From Aureimonas ureilytica DSM 18598 = NBRC 106430 (GTDB lineage: Bacteria > Pseudomonadota > Alphaproteobacteria > Rhizobiales > Rhizobiaceae), in contig NZ_ARQE01000002.1 in assembly GCF_000382705.1 (NCBI RefSeq), positions 1-64,000 on the forward strand: a stretch of DNA of 64,000 bases, given 5' to 3'. Of the stretch, positions 1 to 8,713 are shown in pieces (the first letter of the stretch is position 1; each line of letters begins with the position of its first letter). A program made the position numbers and the translations under genes. Below the pieces are notes generated by a model. It did not search any database. It saw only the letters and a list, made by a program, of their open reading frames with translations, and had not been told where the DNA came from.

Positions 1-1
1 C

Positions 2-289
2 AAACCGGGCGACATCGTCGTCATGGATAACCTCGGCTCGCACAAGTCGGCCGAGATCCGCCGGATGATCCAGGCGGCCGGGGCACGGCTCTGGTACCTG
101 CCGCCCTACTCGCCCGACCTCAATCCGATCGAACAGGCCTTCGCCAAGATCAAGCATTGGATGCGCATGGCCCAGAAGCGGACCATCGAGGAAACGTGGC
201 GACACGTCGGCCACCTCGTCACCACCATCCCGTCCGACGAATGCGCAAACTACTTCGAAAACGCAGGCTATGCTTCCGTCAAAACCTGA
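2..289 (+). mobile_element. IS630-family transposase, C-terminal part (cut by window edge)
   Basis: The reading frame enters from the left edge at base 2 and ends with TGA at 287-289. It encodes the last part of a DDE transposase: the hydrophobic strand ending in [10 protein letters not shown] supplies the second catalytic Asp with its following N and H, and [15 protein letters not shown] carries the YSPDLNPIE block with the catalytic acidic residue (Glu; Asp in some relatives). This block is diagnostic of the IS630/Tc1-mariner-like group. IS630 elements insert at TA. The TA inside ctctaga at 297-298, just after the stop, is a plausible right end, but without the left end the terminal inverted repeat cannot be confirmed. 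The N-terminal half lies outside the window, so I cannot say whether the copy is intact. Confidence 0.9.
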
Positions 290-345
290 AACGCTCTAGA
301 CGATCGCGCTTGCCGCGTCCGTGCATCATTTTTAAGCTGGGTCGC

Positions 346-394
346 AGGCTGCGCCGAAAGCAAGCCTTCGTTAAGCTTGGAAGCGCAGCCTTTT
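346..394 (+). promoter_or_regulatory. Hairpin with short U-tract upstream of usg
   Basis: A 9-bp perfect inverted repeat (aggctgcgc at 346-354, gcgcagcct at 383-391) is followed by a run of four T (391-394). The 28-nt loop has some further pairing potential. It lies 40 bp before the usg start, so it could end transcription coming from the IS side or act as a leader attenuator. Seen directly; the function is inference. Confidence 0.35.
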
Positions 395-434
395 CCTCTG
401 GCGCCGTTCCGCGCCCGACGAGAAAGGATGCGAC

Positions 435-719
435 ATGCCGACTGCACGCGTTCCCGACCCGCAATTCTGCAAGATGCTTTCGGGCTACGGGATGACCTTC
501 GCCGAGGTTCTCTATCGCCTGCCGGATCACCCGACATTTCTCCAGACCTTCGCCTGGCAGTTCGAGGACGTGGCCCCCGACTATCCGCGCCTGCGCCGGT
601 TTCTCGATCATTGGGAGCGCGAGATCGAGGCTCGGATTCACTCCGTCCGCGTGACGCATCGCAGCCTGATCGGCCCGCAGGAGGTCCGCTTCGTCAAAGA
701 CCTTGGCCAGCTGCACTGA
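435..719 (+). CDS. usg: Usg family protein
   Basis: 94 aa. The protein matches the small Usg family: GYGMTFAEVLYRLPDHP near residues 18-34, then FAWQFEDVAPDYPRLRRFLD and a C-terminal IHSVRVTHRSLIGPQE. Usg was named from a gene beside the Caulobacter trp genes; its biochemical role is unknown. Here no trp gene is nearby: an IS element lies upstream and radC converges from downstream, with the two stop codons directly abutting (717-719 and 720-722). The start is supported by AAGGA at 424-428, six bases before ATG. A soluble small protein is expected, as I see no signal peptide or membrane segment. Confidence 0.85.
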   Translation: MPTARVPDPQFCKMLSGYGMTFAEVLYRLPDHPTFLQTFAWQFEDVAPDYPRLRRFLDHWEREIEARIHSVRVTHRSLIGPQEVRFVKDLGQLH

Positions 720-1508
720 TCACATCAGGCGAAGGCTCTTGAAGCTCGTATGGCCGTTGCGCCCGATGATGAGATGATCGTGGACCACGATGCCGAGCGG
801 ACGGCAAGTGTCCACGATCACCTTCGTCATCTCGATATCGGCATTCGAGGGGGCCGGGTCGCCGGACGGATGGTTGTGGACGAGAACCAGGGCCGAGGCC
901 GAGAGTTCGAGCGCGCGGCGGATGACCTCGCGCGGATAGACCGGCGTGTGATCCACCGTGCCCGTCTGCTGCACTTCGTCGGCGATGAGTGTGTTCTTCT
1001 TGTCCAGAAAGAGGACGCGAAACTGCTCCCGCGTTTCGTGCGCCATGGCGGCGTAGCAATAGTCGATGACCGCCGACCAGGACGCCAGGATCTCCCGCGA
1101 TCGCAGACCCGACCGGATCGTGCGCTGGAGCAGGGCGGCGATGATGCGGAGGTCGAGGGCCGACGAGCGGCCCATGCCTTCGACCTCCTGAAGGAGCTGT
1201 GGCGGCGCGTTGAGCACATCTTCCAGCGACCCGAACCGCTGGAGAAGCGCCTTGGCGATCGGCTTGACGTCGCGCCGAGGGATGGAGCGAAACAGAACGA
1301 GTTCGAGAAGCTCGTAATCGGCGAGCGCCACCGCGCCAGCTTCGGCGAAGCGATCGCGCAGCCGGTCGCGATGGCCGTCGTGATGCTTGGGCTCGGGCGC
1401 CGGCTTGAGCGCGATAGGCGCCGGAACGGGGTCCGCGCCGAGAAGGCTTTCCGCCGGCAGGAACCCGCCGGCCTCGTTCAACCCCTTGCGGTCCTTGCGC
1501 GGCGGCAT
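720..1508 (-). CDS. radC: RadC family JAB/MPN-domain protein
   Basis: 262 aa. The C-terminal JAB/JAMM domain has the metal-binding signature HNHPSGD (H211, H213, D217), preceded by a helix-hairpin-helix-like segment ([14 protein letters not shown], about 109-122). The first 45 residues are a basic, proline-rich extension. RadC was linked to repair of radiation damage, but its enzymatic activity is not settled; the JAMM site suggests a metallo-hydrolase. It is the last gene of a leftward string phaC-map-radC, starting 12 bp after the map stop, so co-transcription with map is likely. Its stop abuts the usg stop from the other strand, with no room for a terminator. Confidence 0.93.
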   Translation of the reverse strand: MPPRKDRKGLNEAGGFLPAESLLGADPVPAPIALKPAPEPKHHDGHRDRLRDRFAEAGAVALADYELLELVLFRSIPRRDVKPIAKALLQRFGSLEDVLNAPPQLLQEVEGMGRSSALDLRIIAALLQRTIRSGLRSREILASWSAVIDYCYAAMAHETREQFRVLFLDKKNTLIADEVQQTGTVDHTPVYPREVIRRALELSASALVLVHNHPSGDPAPSNADIEMTKVIVDTCRPLGIVVHDHLIIGRNGHTSFKSLRLM

Positions 1509-1520
1509 GGAGGGAACGCC

Positions 1521-2372
1521 TCAGGCCGTCAGTTCGGCCAGACGGTCCGCCGAGAAGCCCGGCATGTCGAGCCCGCCGGGCGAATAGGTGAAGACCTCAC
1601 AGCCGCCGTCGGTGACGCCCACCGTGTGCTCGTATTGCGCCGTCAGGCTGCGGTCGCGCGTCACCGCCGTCCAGCCGTCGGGCAGCACCTTCACGTGCGG
1701 GCGGCCGAGATTGATCATCGGCTCGATCGTGAAGATCATGCCAGGGCGCATTTCGGGGCCTTCGCCGCGCCGGCCGTAATGCAGGATGTTGGGCGAGTCG
1801 TGGAACAGCTTGCCGACGCCATGGCCACAGAAGTCGCGCACGACCGAGCAGCGCTCGCCTTCGGCATAGTCCTGGATCGCCGCGCCGATATCCCCGATAT
1901 GGCCGCCCGGCTTCACTTCGCGAATGCCGAGCACGAGCGAGCGGTAGGTGATCTCGCACAGGCGCTCGGCCGCGCGCTTCACCTTACCGACGAGATACAT
2001 GCGCGAGGAATCGCCGTAGAACCCATCCACGATCAGCGTCACGTCGATATTGACGATATCGCCGTCCCGCAGCGGCTTGTCGTTCGGGATTCCGTGACAG
2101 ACCACATGGTTGATCGAGGTGCAGACGCTCTTCATGTAGCCGCGATAATTCAGCGTCGCGGGCAGGGCGCCGGCATCCATCGCGAACTGGAAGACGAAAT
2201 CGTCGATCGCCTGCGTGGTCACGCCGGGCTTCACGAGATCGGCCAGCTTGTCGAGGCATGTCGCGGTCAGCTGGCAGGCGCGGCGCATGCCCTCGAACGC
2301 CTCGGCGTCGTAGAGCCGGATCGAGCCGGTGTTGCGAAGGGGCTGGGCCTCGGCTTCGAGATAGATGGTCAT
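1521..2372 (-). CDS. map: Type I methionine aminopeptidase
   Basis: 283 aa from ATG at 2372. It removes the initiator Met from nascent proteins. All five dinuclear-metal ligands are visible: D110 (in NIDVT), D121, H184 (in GHGVGKLFH), E217 (in FTIEPMI) and E248 (in QYEHT), plus the active-site H93 in CHGIP. The open frame extends 23 codons upstream to 2441, but that extension looks unlike the family and the usual N-terminus (EGMRRACQLTA region) fits the start at 2372. No strong Shine-Dalgarno is visible before either start. It lies 98 bp after phaC and 12 bp before radC, all leftward. The gene is normally essential. Confidence 0.95.
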   Translation of the reverse strand: MTIYLEAEAQPLRNTGSIRLYDAEAFEGMRRACQLTATCLDKLADLVKPGVTTQAIDDFVFQFAMDAGALPATLNYRGYMKSVCTSINHVVCHGIPNDKPLRDGDIVNIDVTLIVDGFYGDSSRMYLVGKVKRAAERLCEITYRSLVLGIREVKPGGHIGDIGAAIQDYAEGERCSVVRDFCGHGVGKLFHDSPNILHYGRRGEGPEMRPGMIFTIEPMINLGRPHVKVLPDGWTAVTRDRSLTAQYEHTVGVTDGGCEVFTYSPGGLDMPGFSADRLAELTA

Positions 2373-2471
2373 CGGGACACAACGGATTCCAAGAGCCGCG
2401 CACGCGGCGTTTGACGGGAGATGTCGCACCGATGGCGGCAAGCTTCAACCCCGGCGCCGTTCCGGCCCGGA

Positions 2472-4280
2472 TCAGCTGCGGACATAGCGGCCCGGCGCGT
2501 CCTCGATCGGCGTGAGTACGCTGCCGCCGGGCTCGCGCGCCGGCACTCGCTCGCCGGCCTGCGGCTCGATCCAGCTCTGCCAATGCGGCCACCAGGAGCC
2601 TGGCGTTTCCTCGGCCGTGTGCCACCAGTCCTCGAAGGCGACATCGCGCGAGGGCGCGGCACCCGTCCAGAACTTGTACTTCTGGCGCGCCGGCGGGTTC
2701 ACCACGCCCGCGATATGGCCGGAGGCGGCGACCACGAGGGTCGGCGGCTTTCCGAAGGCCAGGCTCCCTTCGTAGACGCTGATCGCCGGCGCAATATGGT
2801 CCTCGCGGGTCGCGAGATTGTAGAGGGGAATGTCGATCGTGGAGAGGTCGAGGCGCGTGCCCTTGATCTCCATCTCGCCCCGCGCCAGACGATTCTCGAA
2901 ATAGCAGTTGCGCAGGTAGAAGAGGTGGTTGGTCTTCGCCATGCGTGTGGCGTCGGCGTTCCAGAAGAGGAGGTCGAAGGGCGCGGGTTCCTTGCCCTTC
3001 AGGTAGTTGCTGACGACATAGGGCCAGATCAGCTCGCCCGAGCGCAGGAGGTTGAAGGTCGTGGCCATCTGCGTGCCTTCGAGATAGCCGCGCACCATCA
3101 TCTTCTCGAGTTCGGCGAGCTGATGTTCGTCCACGAACACCTTGAGATCGCCCGAGTGGCGAAAATCGACCTGTGTCGTCAGCAGCGTCGCGGAGCGGAT
3201 GCGCTCGTCGCCGCGCGCCTTGAGATAGGGCAGCGCCGCGCTGAGAAGCGTTCCGCCGACGCAATAGCCGATGGCGTTGACGTCGGTTTCGCCGGTCGCC
3301 TGCCGGACCGTGTCGAGGCCGAAGACGAGCCCTTCCTCGATATAGTCGCCCCAGTCCTTCTCGGCATGGCGTGCATCGGGGTTCACCCAGGAGATGACGA
3401 AGACCGTATGCCCCTGCTCGACCATCCAGCGGATGAGGGATTTCTCGGCGCTGAGGTCCAGAATGTAGAAGCGGTTGATCCAGGGCGGCGAGATCAGGAT
3501 CGGGCGCTTGAAGACGGTGTCCGTCGAGGGCGCGTACTGGATGATCTGGCAGAGCTCGTTTTCCGCCACGATCTTGCCCGGCGTCGTCGCGACATTCTCG
3601 CCGACGCGGAACGTCTGCTCGCAGGACTGGCGCAGCTTCAGGAAGCCTTCGCCGCGCGCCATGTCCTCGGCGAACATGCGCATGCCGCGCACGAGATTCT
3701 CGCCGTTTTCCGCCATGGTCTCGCGGTAGAGCTCGGGATTGGTGGCGACGAAATTGGCGGGCGAGATCGCGTTGAGAATGACGCGCGTGTAGAAGATCGC
3801 CTTGTGCTTGGTGTGCGGATCGAGCCCGTCGGCATCGCGCACGAGCGCGCTCGTCCAGTCGTTCAGGACGCCGTATCCCTCGCGCAGGAAGGCGAAGAAG
3901 GGATGGCGATTCCAGTCTTCGTCGGCAAAGCGCTTGTCGGGCCTGGGCGCGGCAACGGACTGGCCAGAGGCCCGCGCAAACGAATTGGCCCAAACGCCCA
4001 TGAAGCCCGCCATGAGCTTCGTCTGCGCCTGAAAGGCCCGCTGGCTGTCGCTCAGCCAATAGTCGCCGACCTCCGACAGCGTCGACACGACGTCCGGGTA
4101 GCTGATCGGCCCGTCGCGCACTTCGCCCCGTTCGCGCGGCTCCACCCAGGCCGCCGCCGCCTTGCCAAGGTGCTCCAACATATGGGCCACGTTGCGCGCG
4201 AAGGCTTCCGGGTCGCGCACGGCGTAACCCAGGAAAGGGTCGGAATCAGGCTGGGCGGGCGAGGGGCGCTGATCGTTCAT
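2472..4280 (-). CDS. phaC: Class I poly(3-hydroxyalkanoate) synthase
   Basis: 602 aa, the usual class I length. It polymerises hydroxyacyl-CoA into PHA storage granules. The alpha/beta-hydrolase core carries the PHA-synthase lipase box GYCVGG with nucleophile C340, catalytic Asp D494 in EDHIAP and His H522 in SGHIAGVVNPP. The N-terminal PhaC_N region covers roughly residues 80-250. The start at 4280 has GGAG about seven bases upstream (read on the minus strand: gaaggagacctcATG). No phaA, phaB, phaR or phasin gene is in the window, so precursor supply must come from elsewhere. It heads the leftward string with map and radC and is divergent from a lipoprotein gene. Confidence 0.96.
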   Translation of the reverse strand: MNDQRPSPAQPDSDPFLGYAVRDPEAFARNVAHMLEHLGKAAAAWVEPRERGEVRDGPISYPDVVSTLSEVGDYWLSDSQRAFQAQTKLMAGFMGVWANSFARASGQSVAAPRPDKRFADEDWNRHPFFAFLREGYGVLNDWTSALVRDADGLDPHTKHKAIFYTRVILNAISPANFVATNPELYRETMAENGENLVRGMRMFAEDMARGEGFLKLRQSCEQTFRVGENVATTPGKIVAENELCQIIQYAPSTDTVFKRPILISPPWINRFYILDLSAEKSLIRWMVEQGHTVFVISWVNPDARHAEKDWGDYIEEGLVFGLDTVRQATGETDVNAIGYCVGGTLLSAALPYLKARGDERIRSATLLTTQVDFRHSGDLKVFVDEHQLAELEKMMVRGYLEGTQMATTFNLLRSGELIWPYVVSNYLKGKEPAPFDLLFWNADATRMAKTNHLFYLRNCYFENRLARGEMEIKGTRLDLSTIDIPLYNLATREDHIAPAISVYEGSLAFGKPPTLVVAASGHIAGVVNPPARQKYKFWTGAAPSRDVAFEDWWHTAEETPGSWWPHWQSWIEPQAGERVPAREPGGSVLTPIEDAPGRYVRS

Positions 4281-4445
4281 GAGGTCTCCTTCAGGGGCGA
4301 CATAAGCACGTTTCGCCGCCGGTTTCAGCGCCGCGACGCCCCGAATTCGTCGCGGCGTCGCAGCATGGCAAGGAGGAAAATCCAGCCATTCCCAAGGCGT
4401 GCGGGTTTAGGTAAAGAGAACTCGAACCCGAGCGGGAAGCGACGC

Positions 4446-4859
4446 ATGGCAATGGCACGGTTGAGATTGATGGCGACGCTCGCCCTTATCGGCGCGCCTC
4501 TCTCGGCATGTCAGGCGCTTCTTCCGCGCGACGACACGCCGACCATCCTGCCGACACTCGCCACGGCTCCGCCGACCGGCTCCTCGTCCCAGCGCCTGGA
4601 TGCGAACGGTTATCCATTGATCGGTGCTTTTCCCAAGGCGGCCACGACGCAGGTCTCGAACGAAGAGGTACAGGCGACGCGCGACCGTTTTGCGAATGTC
4701 GCCGCGCGGGCCACGCCGCCGTCCGACGCCGCCTATCGCCAGCGCGTGGGCGAGTTGCAGTCGATCGCCGCCACGCAGCAGGCGGAGGCCGACGCGCGGC
4801 TGCGCGCCGCGAGCACGGGCGACGCGGCGGCGGACGCCGCCAGCAGCCGGGCGCAGTAG
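4446..4859 (+). CDS. Small predicted lipoprotein, function unknown
   Basis: 137 aa. An N-terminal signal with arginines at residues 5 and 7, a hydrophobic stretch and the lipobox LSAC (C22) predicts a lipid-anchored protein; no Asp at +2, so outer-membrane sorting is plausible. The mature part has a low-complexity Pro/Thr/Ser start, then a mainly helical Ala/Gln-rich C-terminus (about residues 70-137) including VGELQSIAATQQAEADARLR. I do not recognise a named domain. The start is chosen because the frame upstream runs antisense through phaC and is a shadow; ATG 4446 directly precedes the signal sequence (ATG 4452 is an in-frame alternative). It is followed 130 bp later by the aminotransferase gene. 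Confidence 0.8.
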   Translation: MAMARLRLMATLALIGAPLSACQALLPRDDTPTILPTLATAPPTGSSSQRLDANGYPLIGAFPKAATTQVSNEEVQATRDRFANVAARATPPSDAAYRQRVGELQSIAATQQAEADARLRAASTGDAAADAASSRAQ

Positions 4860-4989
4860 AGCGCCGCCGACCCGAACAGGGTCGATGTGCCCGGCCTCAG
4901 CGGACGCTCAAAGCGAGAGTGAATTCCGGAGCGCGCCCCTGTCCGGCGCCGCCGATCCGGCAGTCCGTTTCGATTCGAAAGCTGATCCC

Positions 4990-6207
4990 ATGACCGAAGA
5001 ATTCCACAAAGTCCGCCGTTTGCCGCCTTACGTCTTCGAGGAGGTGAACAAGAAAAAGGCCGCAGCCCGCGCCCGGGGCGTCGATATCATCGACCTCGGC
5101 ATGGGCAATCCGGACCTGCCGACGCCCAAATTCGTCGTCGACAAGCTGTGCGAGGCGATCCGCGATCCGCGCACGCATCGCTATTCCGCGTCGAAGGGCA
5201 TCGCGGGTCTGCGTCGCGCGCAGGCCGCCTACTACGCCCGCCGCTTCAACGTGAAGCTGAACCCGGACACGCAGATCGTGGCGACGCTCGGCTCCAAGGA
5301 AGGCTTCGCCAATATGGCGCAGGCCATCACGGCGCCCGGAGACGTGGTTCTCTGCCCGAACCCGACCTATCCGATCCACGCTTTCGGCTTCCTGATGACG
5401 GGCGGCACGATCCGCTCCATTCCGGCTCAGCCGGACGAGGATTTCCTGCGCGCGATCGACCGGGCCGTGCGGCATTCGATCCCGAAGCCCATCGCCATCA
5501 TCCTGAACTACCCGTCCAATCCGACGGCCTACGAGGCGACGCTCGACTTCTATGCCGAGGTCGTGAAATTCGCCAAACAGCACGAGATCATCATTCTCTC
5601 CGATCTCGCCTATGCGGAAATCTTCTTCGACGGCGCGCCGCCCCCGTCCGTTCTGGAAGTGCCGGGCGCGATGGACGTGACCGTGGAGTTCACCTCCATG
5701 TCGAAGACCTTCTCCATGCCCGGCTGGCGCGTCGGCTTCGCGGTCGGCAACGAGCGGCTGATCGCGGCGCTCGCCCGCGTGAAGTCCTATCTCGACTACG
5801 GCGCCTTCACGCCGATCCAGGTCGCCGCCACGGCCGCGCTCAACGCGGGCGACGCGGCCATCGAGGAAGTGCGCTCGGTGTATCGCCACCGGCGCAACGT
5901 TCTCGTCGAATCGTTCGGCCGCGCCGGCTTCCATGTGCCGCCGCCGTCCTCCACCATGTTCGCCTGGGCGCAGATCCCCGAGCCCTATCGTCACATGGGG
6001 TCGGTGGAATTCTCCAAGATGCTGATCGAAAAGGCCGACGTCGCCGTCGCGCCGGGTGTCGGCTTTGGCGAATATGGCGACGATTTCGTCCGTATCGCGC
6101 TGGTGGAGAACGAACACCGCATCCGCCAGGCGGCTCGCAATCTGCGACGCTTCCTTGCAACGGAGCAGGATCAAGGCCAAAAGGCGACAGCCGACGCCGC
6201 GAGGTAA
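4990..6207 (+). CDS. PLP-dependent aminotransferase (class I/II, alanine/LL-DAP aminotransferase-like)
   Basis: 405 aa fold-type I aminotransferase. Visible landmarks: substrate/cofactor region LGMGNPDLPTP (36-46), YSASKGIAGLRRA (65-77), NYPSNPTA (173-180) with the PLP-contacting Asn, DLAYAE (205-210) and the Schiff-base lysine K239 in SMSKTFSMPGWR. The closest families are AlaA-like alanine transaminases and those often annotated as LL-diaminopimelate aminotransferase; substrate cannot be decided from sequence alone. It sits directly before homoserine dehydrogenase (47 bp gap) in an aminotransferase-hom-glpX-recJ order that recurs in alphaproteobacteria, which favours a role in aspartate-family or alanine metabolism. 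The start at 4990 was chosen because the longer frame upstream is a shadow of the lipoprotein gene. Confidence 0.9.
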   Translation: MTEEFHKVRRLPPYVFEEVNKKKAAARARGVDIIDLGMGNPDLPTPKFVVDKLCEAIRDPRTHRYSASKGIAGLRRAQAAYYARRFNVKLNPDTQIVATLGSKEGFANMAQAITAPGDVVLCPNPTYPIHAFGFLMTGGTIRSIPAQPDEDFLRAIDRAVRHSIPKPIAIILNYPSNPTAYEATLDFYAEVVKFAKQHEIIILSDLAYAEIFFDGAPPPSVLEVPGAMDVTVEFTSMSKTFSMPGWRVGFAVGNERLIAALARVKSYLDYGAFTPIQVAATAALNAGDAAIEEVRSVYRHRRNVLVESFGRAGFHVPPPSSTMFAWAQIPEPYRHMGSVEFSKMLIEKADVAVAPGVGFGEYGDDFVRIALVENEHRIRQAARNLRRFLATEQDQGQKATADAAR

Positions 6208-6253
6208 CGGCCGAAGAACCCCTTTCGCAGCGTATAGACCCAAGGACCACACC

Positions 6254-7558
6254 ATGGATCGCCCGATGCGGCTCGGCATTGCCGGGCTCGGTACGGTCGG
6301 CGCCTCGCTCGCCCGGCTGATCGCCACGAACAAGGATGCCTACACCCTGCGCGCCGGGCGCCCGGTGGAGACCGCCGCCGTCAGCGCGCGCGATCGCACG
6401 AAGGATCGCGGCGTCGATCTGACTGATATCGAATGGTTCGACGATCCGGTGGCGCTCGCCGCCAACGCGGAGATCGACCTGTTCGTGGAACTCGTGGGCG
6501 GCGCGGAAGGGGCGGCGCTCGACAGCGTGAAGGCCGCGCTCAATCGCGGCCTTCCGGTCGTCACCGCCAACAAGGCGCTGCTCGCCCATCACGGCGTGCA
6601 GCTCGCCAAGCTGGCGCAGCGCAAGGGCACGACGATCTTCTTCGAGGCGGCCGCCGCCGGCGGCATCCCGATCATCAAGACCATGCGCGAGGGCCTGCGC
6701 GGCAACAAGGTCAGCCGCGTCTACGGCATCCTCAACGGCACCTGCAATTACATGCTGACGCGCATGGAGCGCGAAGGCATCGCCTTCGACGACTGCCTGA
6801 AGGACGCGCAGCGGCTCGGCTATGCTGAGGCCGATCCGACCTTCGACATCGGCGGATTCGACGCCGCGCACAAGCTCGCGCTTCTCACCTCGCTCGCCTT
6901 CGGCTGCGAGATCGATCTCGATTCGATCTTCATCGAGGGCATCGAGGCGGTGACGACCGAGGATATCGAGGCGGCGGCCGATCTCGGCTATCGCATCAAG
7001 CTCCTCGCCGTTGCCCAGCGCACCGAATCGGGCATCGAGCAGCGGGTTCACCCGACGATGATTCCGGCCCATTCGGCGCTGGCGCAGGTGGATGGCGTGA
7101 CCAACGCGGTGGCCGTGGACACCGATCTTCTCGGCTCGATCCTTCTGGTCGGCCCGGGTGCTGGCGGCAACGCGACCGCCTCGGCCGTCCTGTCCGACGT
7201 TCTCGACGCCGCGCGTGGTCTTTCGATGCCGACCTTCGGCGTCGAGCCGGCGCAGCTCGCGCCCTACAAGCGCGCCCGGATGCGCGCGCATGAGGGCGGC
7301 TACTATATCCGTCTCAGCGTGCTCGATCGCGTGGGCGCCTTCGCGTCCATCGCGCGCCGCATGGCCGAAAACGACATTTCCCTGGAATCGATCGTCCAGC
7401 GCAAGCGCGAGGACGACGAGGCGAGGGATGCCGCGCCGGTCATCCTCATCACGCACGAGACCACGGAAGCGGCGGTGCGCAAGGCGCTCGACGCCGTGTC
7501 GCGCGATGGGCATCTGAAGAGCGAGCCGCGCATGGTGCGCATCGAGGCTCTGGACTAG
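6254..7558 (+). CDS. hom: Homoserine dehydrogenase
   Basis: 434 aa. It reduces aspartate semialdehyde to homoserine, committing flux to threonine and methionine. Domains: NAD(P)-binding Rossmann fold with GLGTVG near residues 11-16; catalytic domain with TANKALLA and the GILNGTCNYML motif (about 157-167) and FDIGGFDAAHKLALL; C-terminal ACT domain starting near YYIRLSVLDRVG (about residue 350), which usually mediates threonine feedback inhibition. The start ATG 6254 lies 47 bp after the aminotransferase stop. It is the monofunctional form, with no aspartokinase fusion. A long hairpin follows before glpX. Confidence 0.96.
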   Translation: MDRPMRLGIAGLGTVGASLARLIATNKDAYTLRAGRPVETAAVSARDRTKDRGVDLTDIEWFDDPVALAANAEIDLFVELVGGAEGAALDSVKAALNRGLPVVTANKALLAHHGVQLAKLAQRKGTTIFFEAAAAGGIPIIKTMREGLRGNKVSRVYGILNGTCNYMLTRMEREGIAFDDCLKDAQRLGYAEADPTFDIGGFDAAHKLALLTSLAFGCEIDLDSIFIEGIEAVTTEDIEAAADLGYRIKLLAVAQRTESGIEQRVHPTMIPAHSALAQVDGVTNAVAVDTDLLGSILLVGPGAGGNATASAVLSDVLDAARGLSMPTFGVEPAQLAPYKRARMRAHEGGYYIRLSVLDRVGAFASIARRMAENDISLESIVQRKREDDEARDAAPVILITHETTEAAVRKALDAVSRDGHLKSEPRMVRIEALD

Positions 7559-7565
7559 AGAGACC

Positions 7566-7620
7566 GGGACCAGCCGCCTGCGCGCGCCGAGAAACTCTCC
7601 GCGCGCAGGCACGCAGTCCC
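7566..7620 (+). promoter_or_regulatory. Long intercistronic hairpin between hom and glpX
   Basis: An 11-bp perfect stem (gcctgcgcgcg at 7576-7586, cgcgcgcaggc at 7600-7610) is flanked by an outer 5-bp stem (gggac 7566-7570, gtccc 7616-7620) with a symmetric 5/5 internal loop. No T-run follows, so it is not a standard intrinsic terminator. It occupies nearly the whole gap before the glpX ribosome-binding site. It may set the hom/glpX mRNA ratio; this is inferred from position. Confidence 0.55.
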
Positions 7621-7640
7621 GAAGCGGGAGGGTGAGCGCG

Positions 7641-8633
7641 ATGTCGGAACGGGTGGACGAAGGCGCCAAGTTGCTGGACCGCGTCCTGTCGATCGAGATC
7701 GCGCGCGTCACCGAACGCGCCGCCGTCGCGGCCGCGATGCTGCGAGGGCGAGGCGACGAGCGGGCCGCCGATCGCGCCGCCGTCGAGGCCATGCGCCGCG
7801 AACTCTCGGCGCTCGCAATCCATGGCACGATCGTCGTCGGAGAGGGAGAAAAGGATCAGGTTCCCTCGCTCTATATCGGCGAGACGATCGGCGCCGGCGG
7901 GCCAGCTCTCGACGTCGCACTCGATCCGCTCGAAGGCACGACGATTTGCGCCAAGAACCTGCCGGGCGCGCTGACGATCCTCGCCATCGCGACCAAGGGC
8001 AGCCTGATGCATGCGCCCGACGTCTACATGGAAAAGATCGCGATCGGCCCCGGCTATCCCGAAGGCGTCGTCAGCCTCGATCGCAGCCCGGTGGACAATC
8101 TGAATGCGCTGGCCGAGGCCAAGGGCGTGCCGGTCAATCAGATCACGGCCTGCATTCTCGACCGGCCGCGCCACGCCAAGCTCATCGAGGCCATCCGCGA
8201 AACGGGAGCCGCCATCCGCCTGATCGGCGACGGCGACATCACGGGCGTCATCCAGACGACCGACCCGAAGGAAACCGGCATCGACATCTATATGGGCATC
8301 GGCGGCGCGCCGGAAGGCGTTCTGGCGGCGGCCGCGCTGCGCTGCCGGGGCGGCCAGATGGAAGGGCGGCTTCAGCTGAACACGGGCGAAAAGCGCACCC
8401 GCGCCGAAAAGCTTGGCCTCGGAGACCCGGACCGCATCTATCGGCTGGCCGACATGGTGCGGGGCGACGTGGTCTTCGCCGCGACGGGTGTCACCGACGG
8501 CAATCTTCTCGACGGCGTGCGCTTCCACAAGGGCCGCATCGAGACCCATACGCTGGTGATGCGGATGCAGAGCCGCACGATCCGCGACATCCGCGCCCGG
8601 CACTACGAATTCGAGAAGTTCGGCCTCGTCTAG
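7641..8633 (+). CDS. glpX: Class II fructose-1,6-bisphosphatase
   Basis: 330 aa. It hydrolyses fructose-1,6-bisphosphate in gluconeogenesis (some relatives also take sedoheptulose bisphosphate). Class II landmarks are visible: VVGEGEKDQVPSLYIGE (about 58-74), the metal-binding DPLEGTT (about 95-101) and IGDGDITGVI. ATG 7641 is preferred over the in-frame GTG at 7632, because the purine-rich gcgggaggg ends at 7631, giving good spacing to 7641 and none to 7632. It follows hom and precedes recJ in the same direction. Confidence 0.95.
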   Translation: MSERVDEGAKLLDRVLSIEIARVTERAAVAAAMLRGRGDERAADRAAVEAMRRELSALAIHGTIVVGEGEKDQVPSLYIGETIGAGGPALDVALDPLEGTTICAKNLPGALTILAIATKGSLMHAPDVYMEKIAIGPGYPEGVVSLDRSPVDNLNALAEAKGVPVNQITACILDRPRHAKLIEAIRETGAAIRLIGDGDITGVIQTTDPKETGIDIYMGIGGAPEGVLAAAALRCRGGQMEGRLQLNTGEKRTRAEKLGLGDPDRIYRLADMVRGDVVFAATGVTDGNLLDGVRFHKGRIETHTLVMRMQSRTIRDIRARHYEFEKFGLV

Positions 8634-8713
8634 AGCGCGGTCGAACCGCTCGTCAGGCGTCGAACGGCCGTCGCGCGAGCGAAGATGCAGAGCCGTTCCC
8701 CGCCTCAGGACAG

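Noticed and set aside
2421-4445. Long plus-strand frame across phaC leading into the lipoprotein
   Set aside because: The part before 4446 is antisense to phaC with its intact catalytic residues. Only the final segment with signal and lipobox is kept as a gene.
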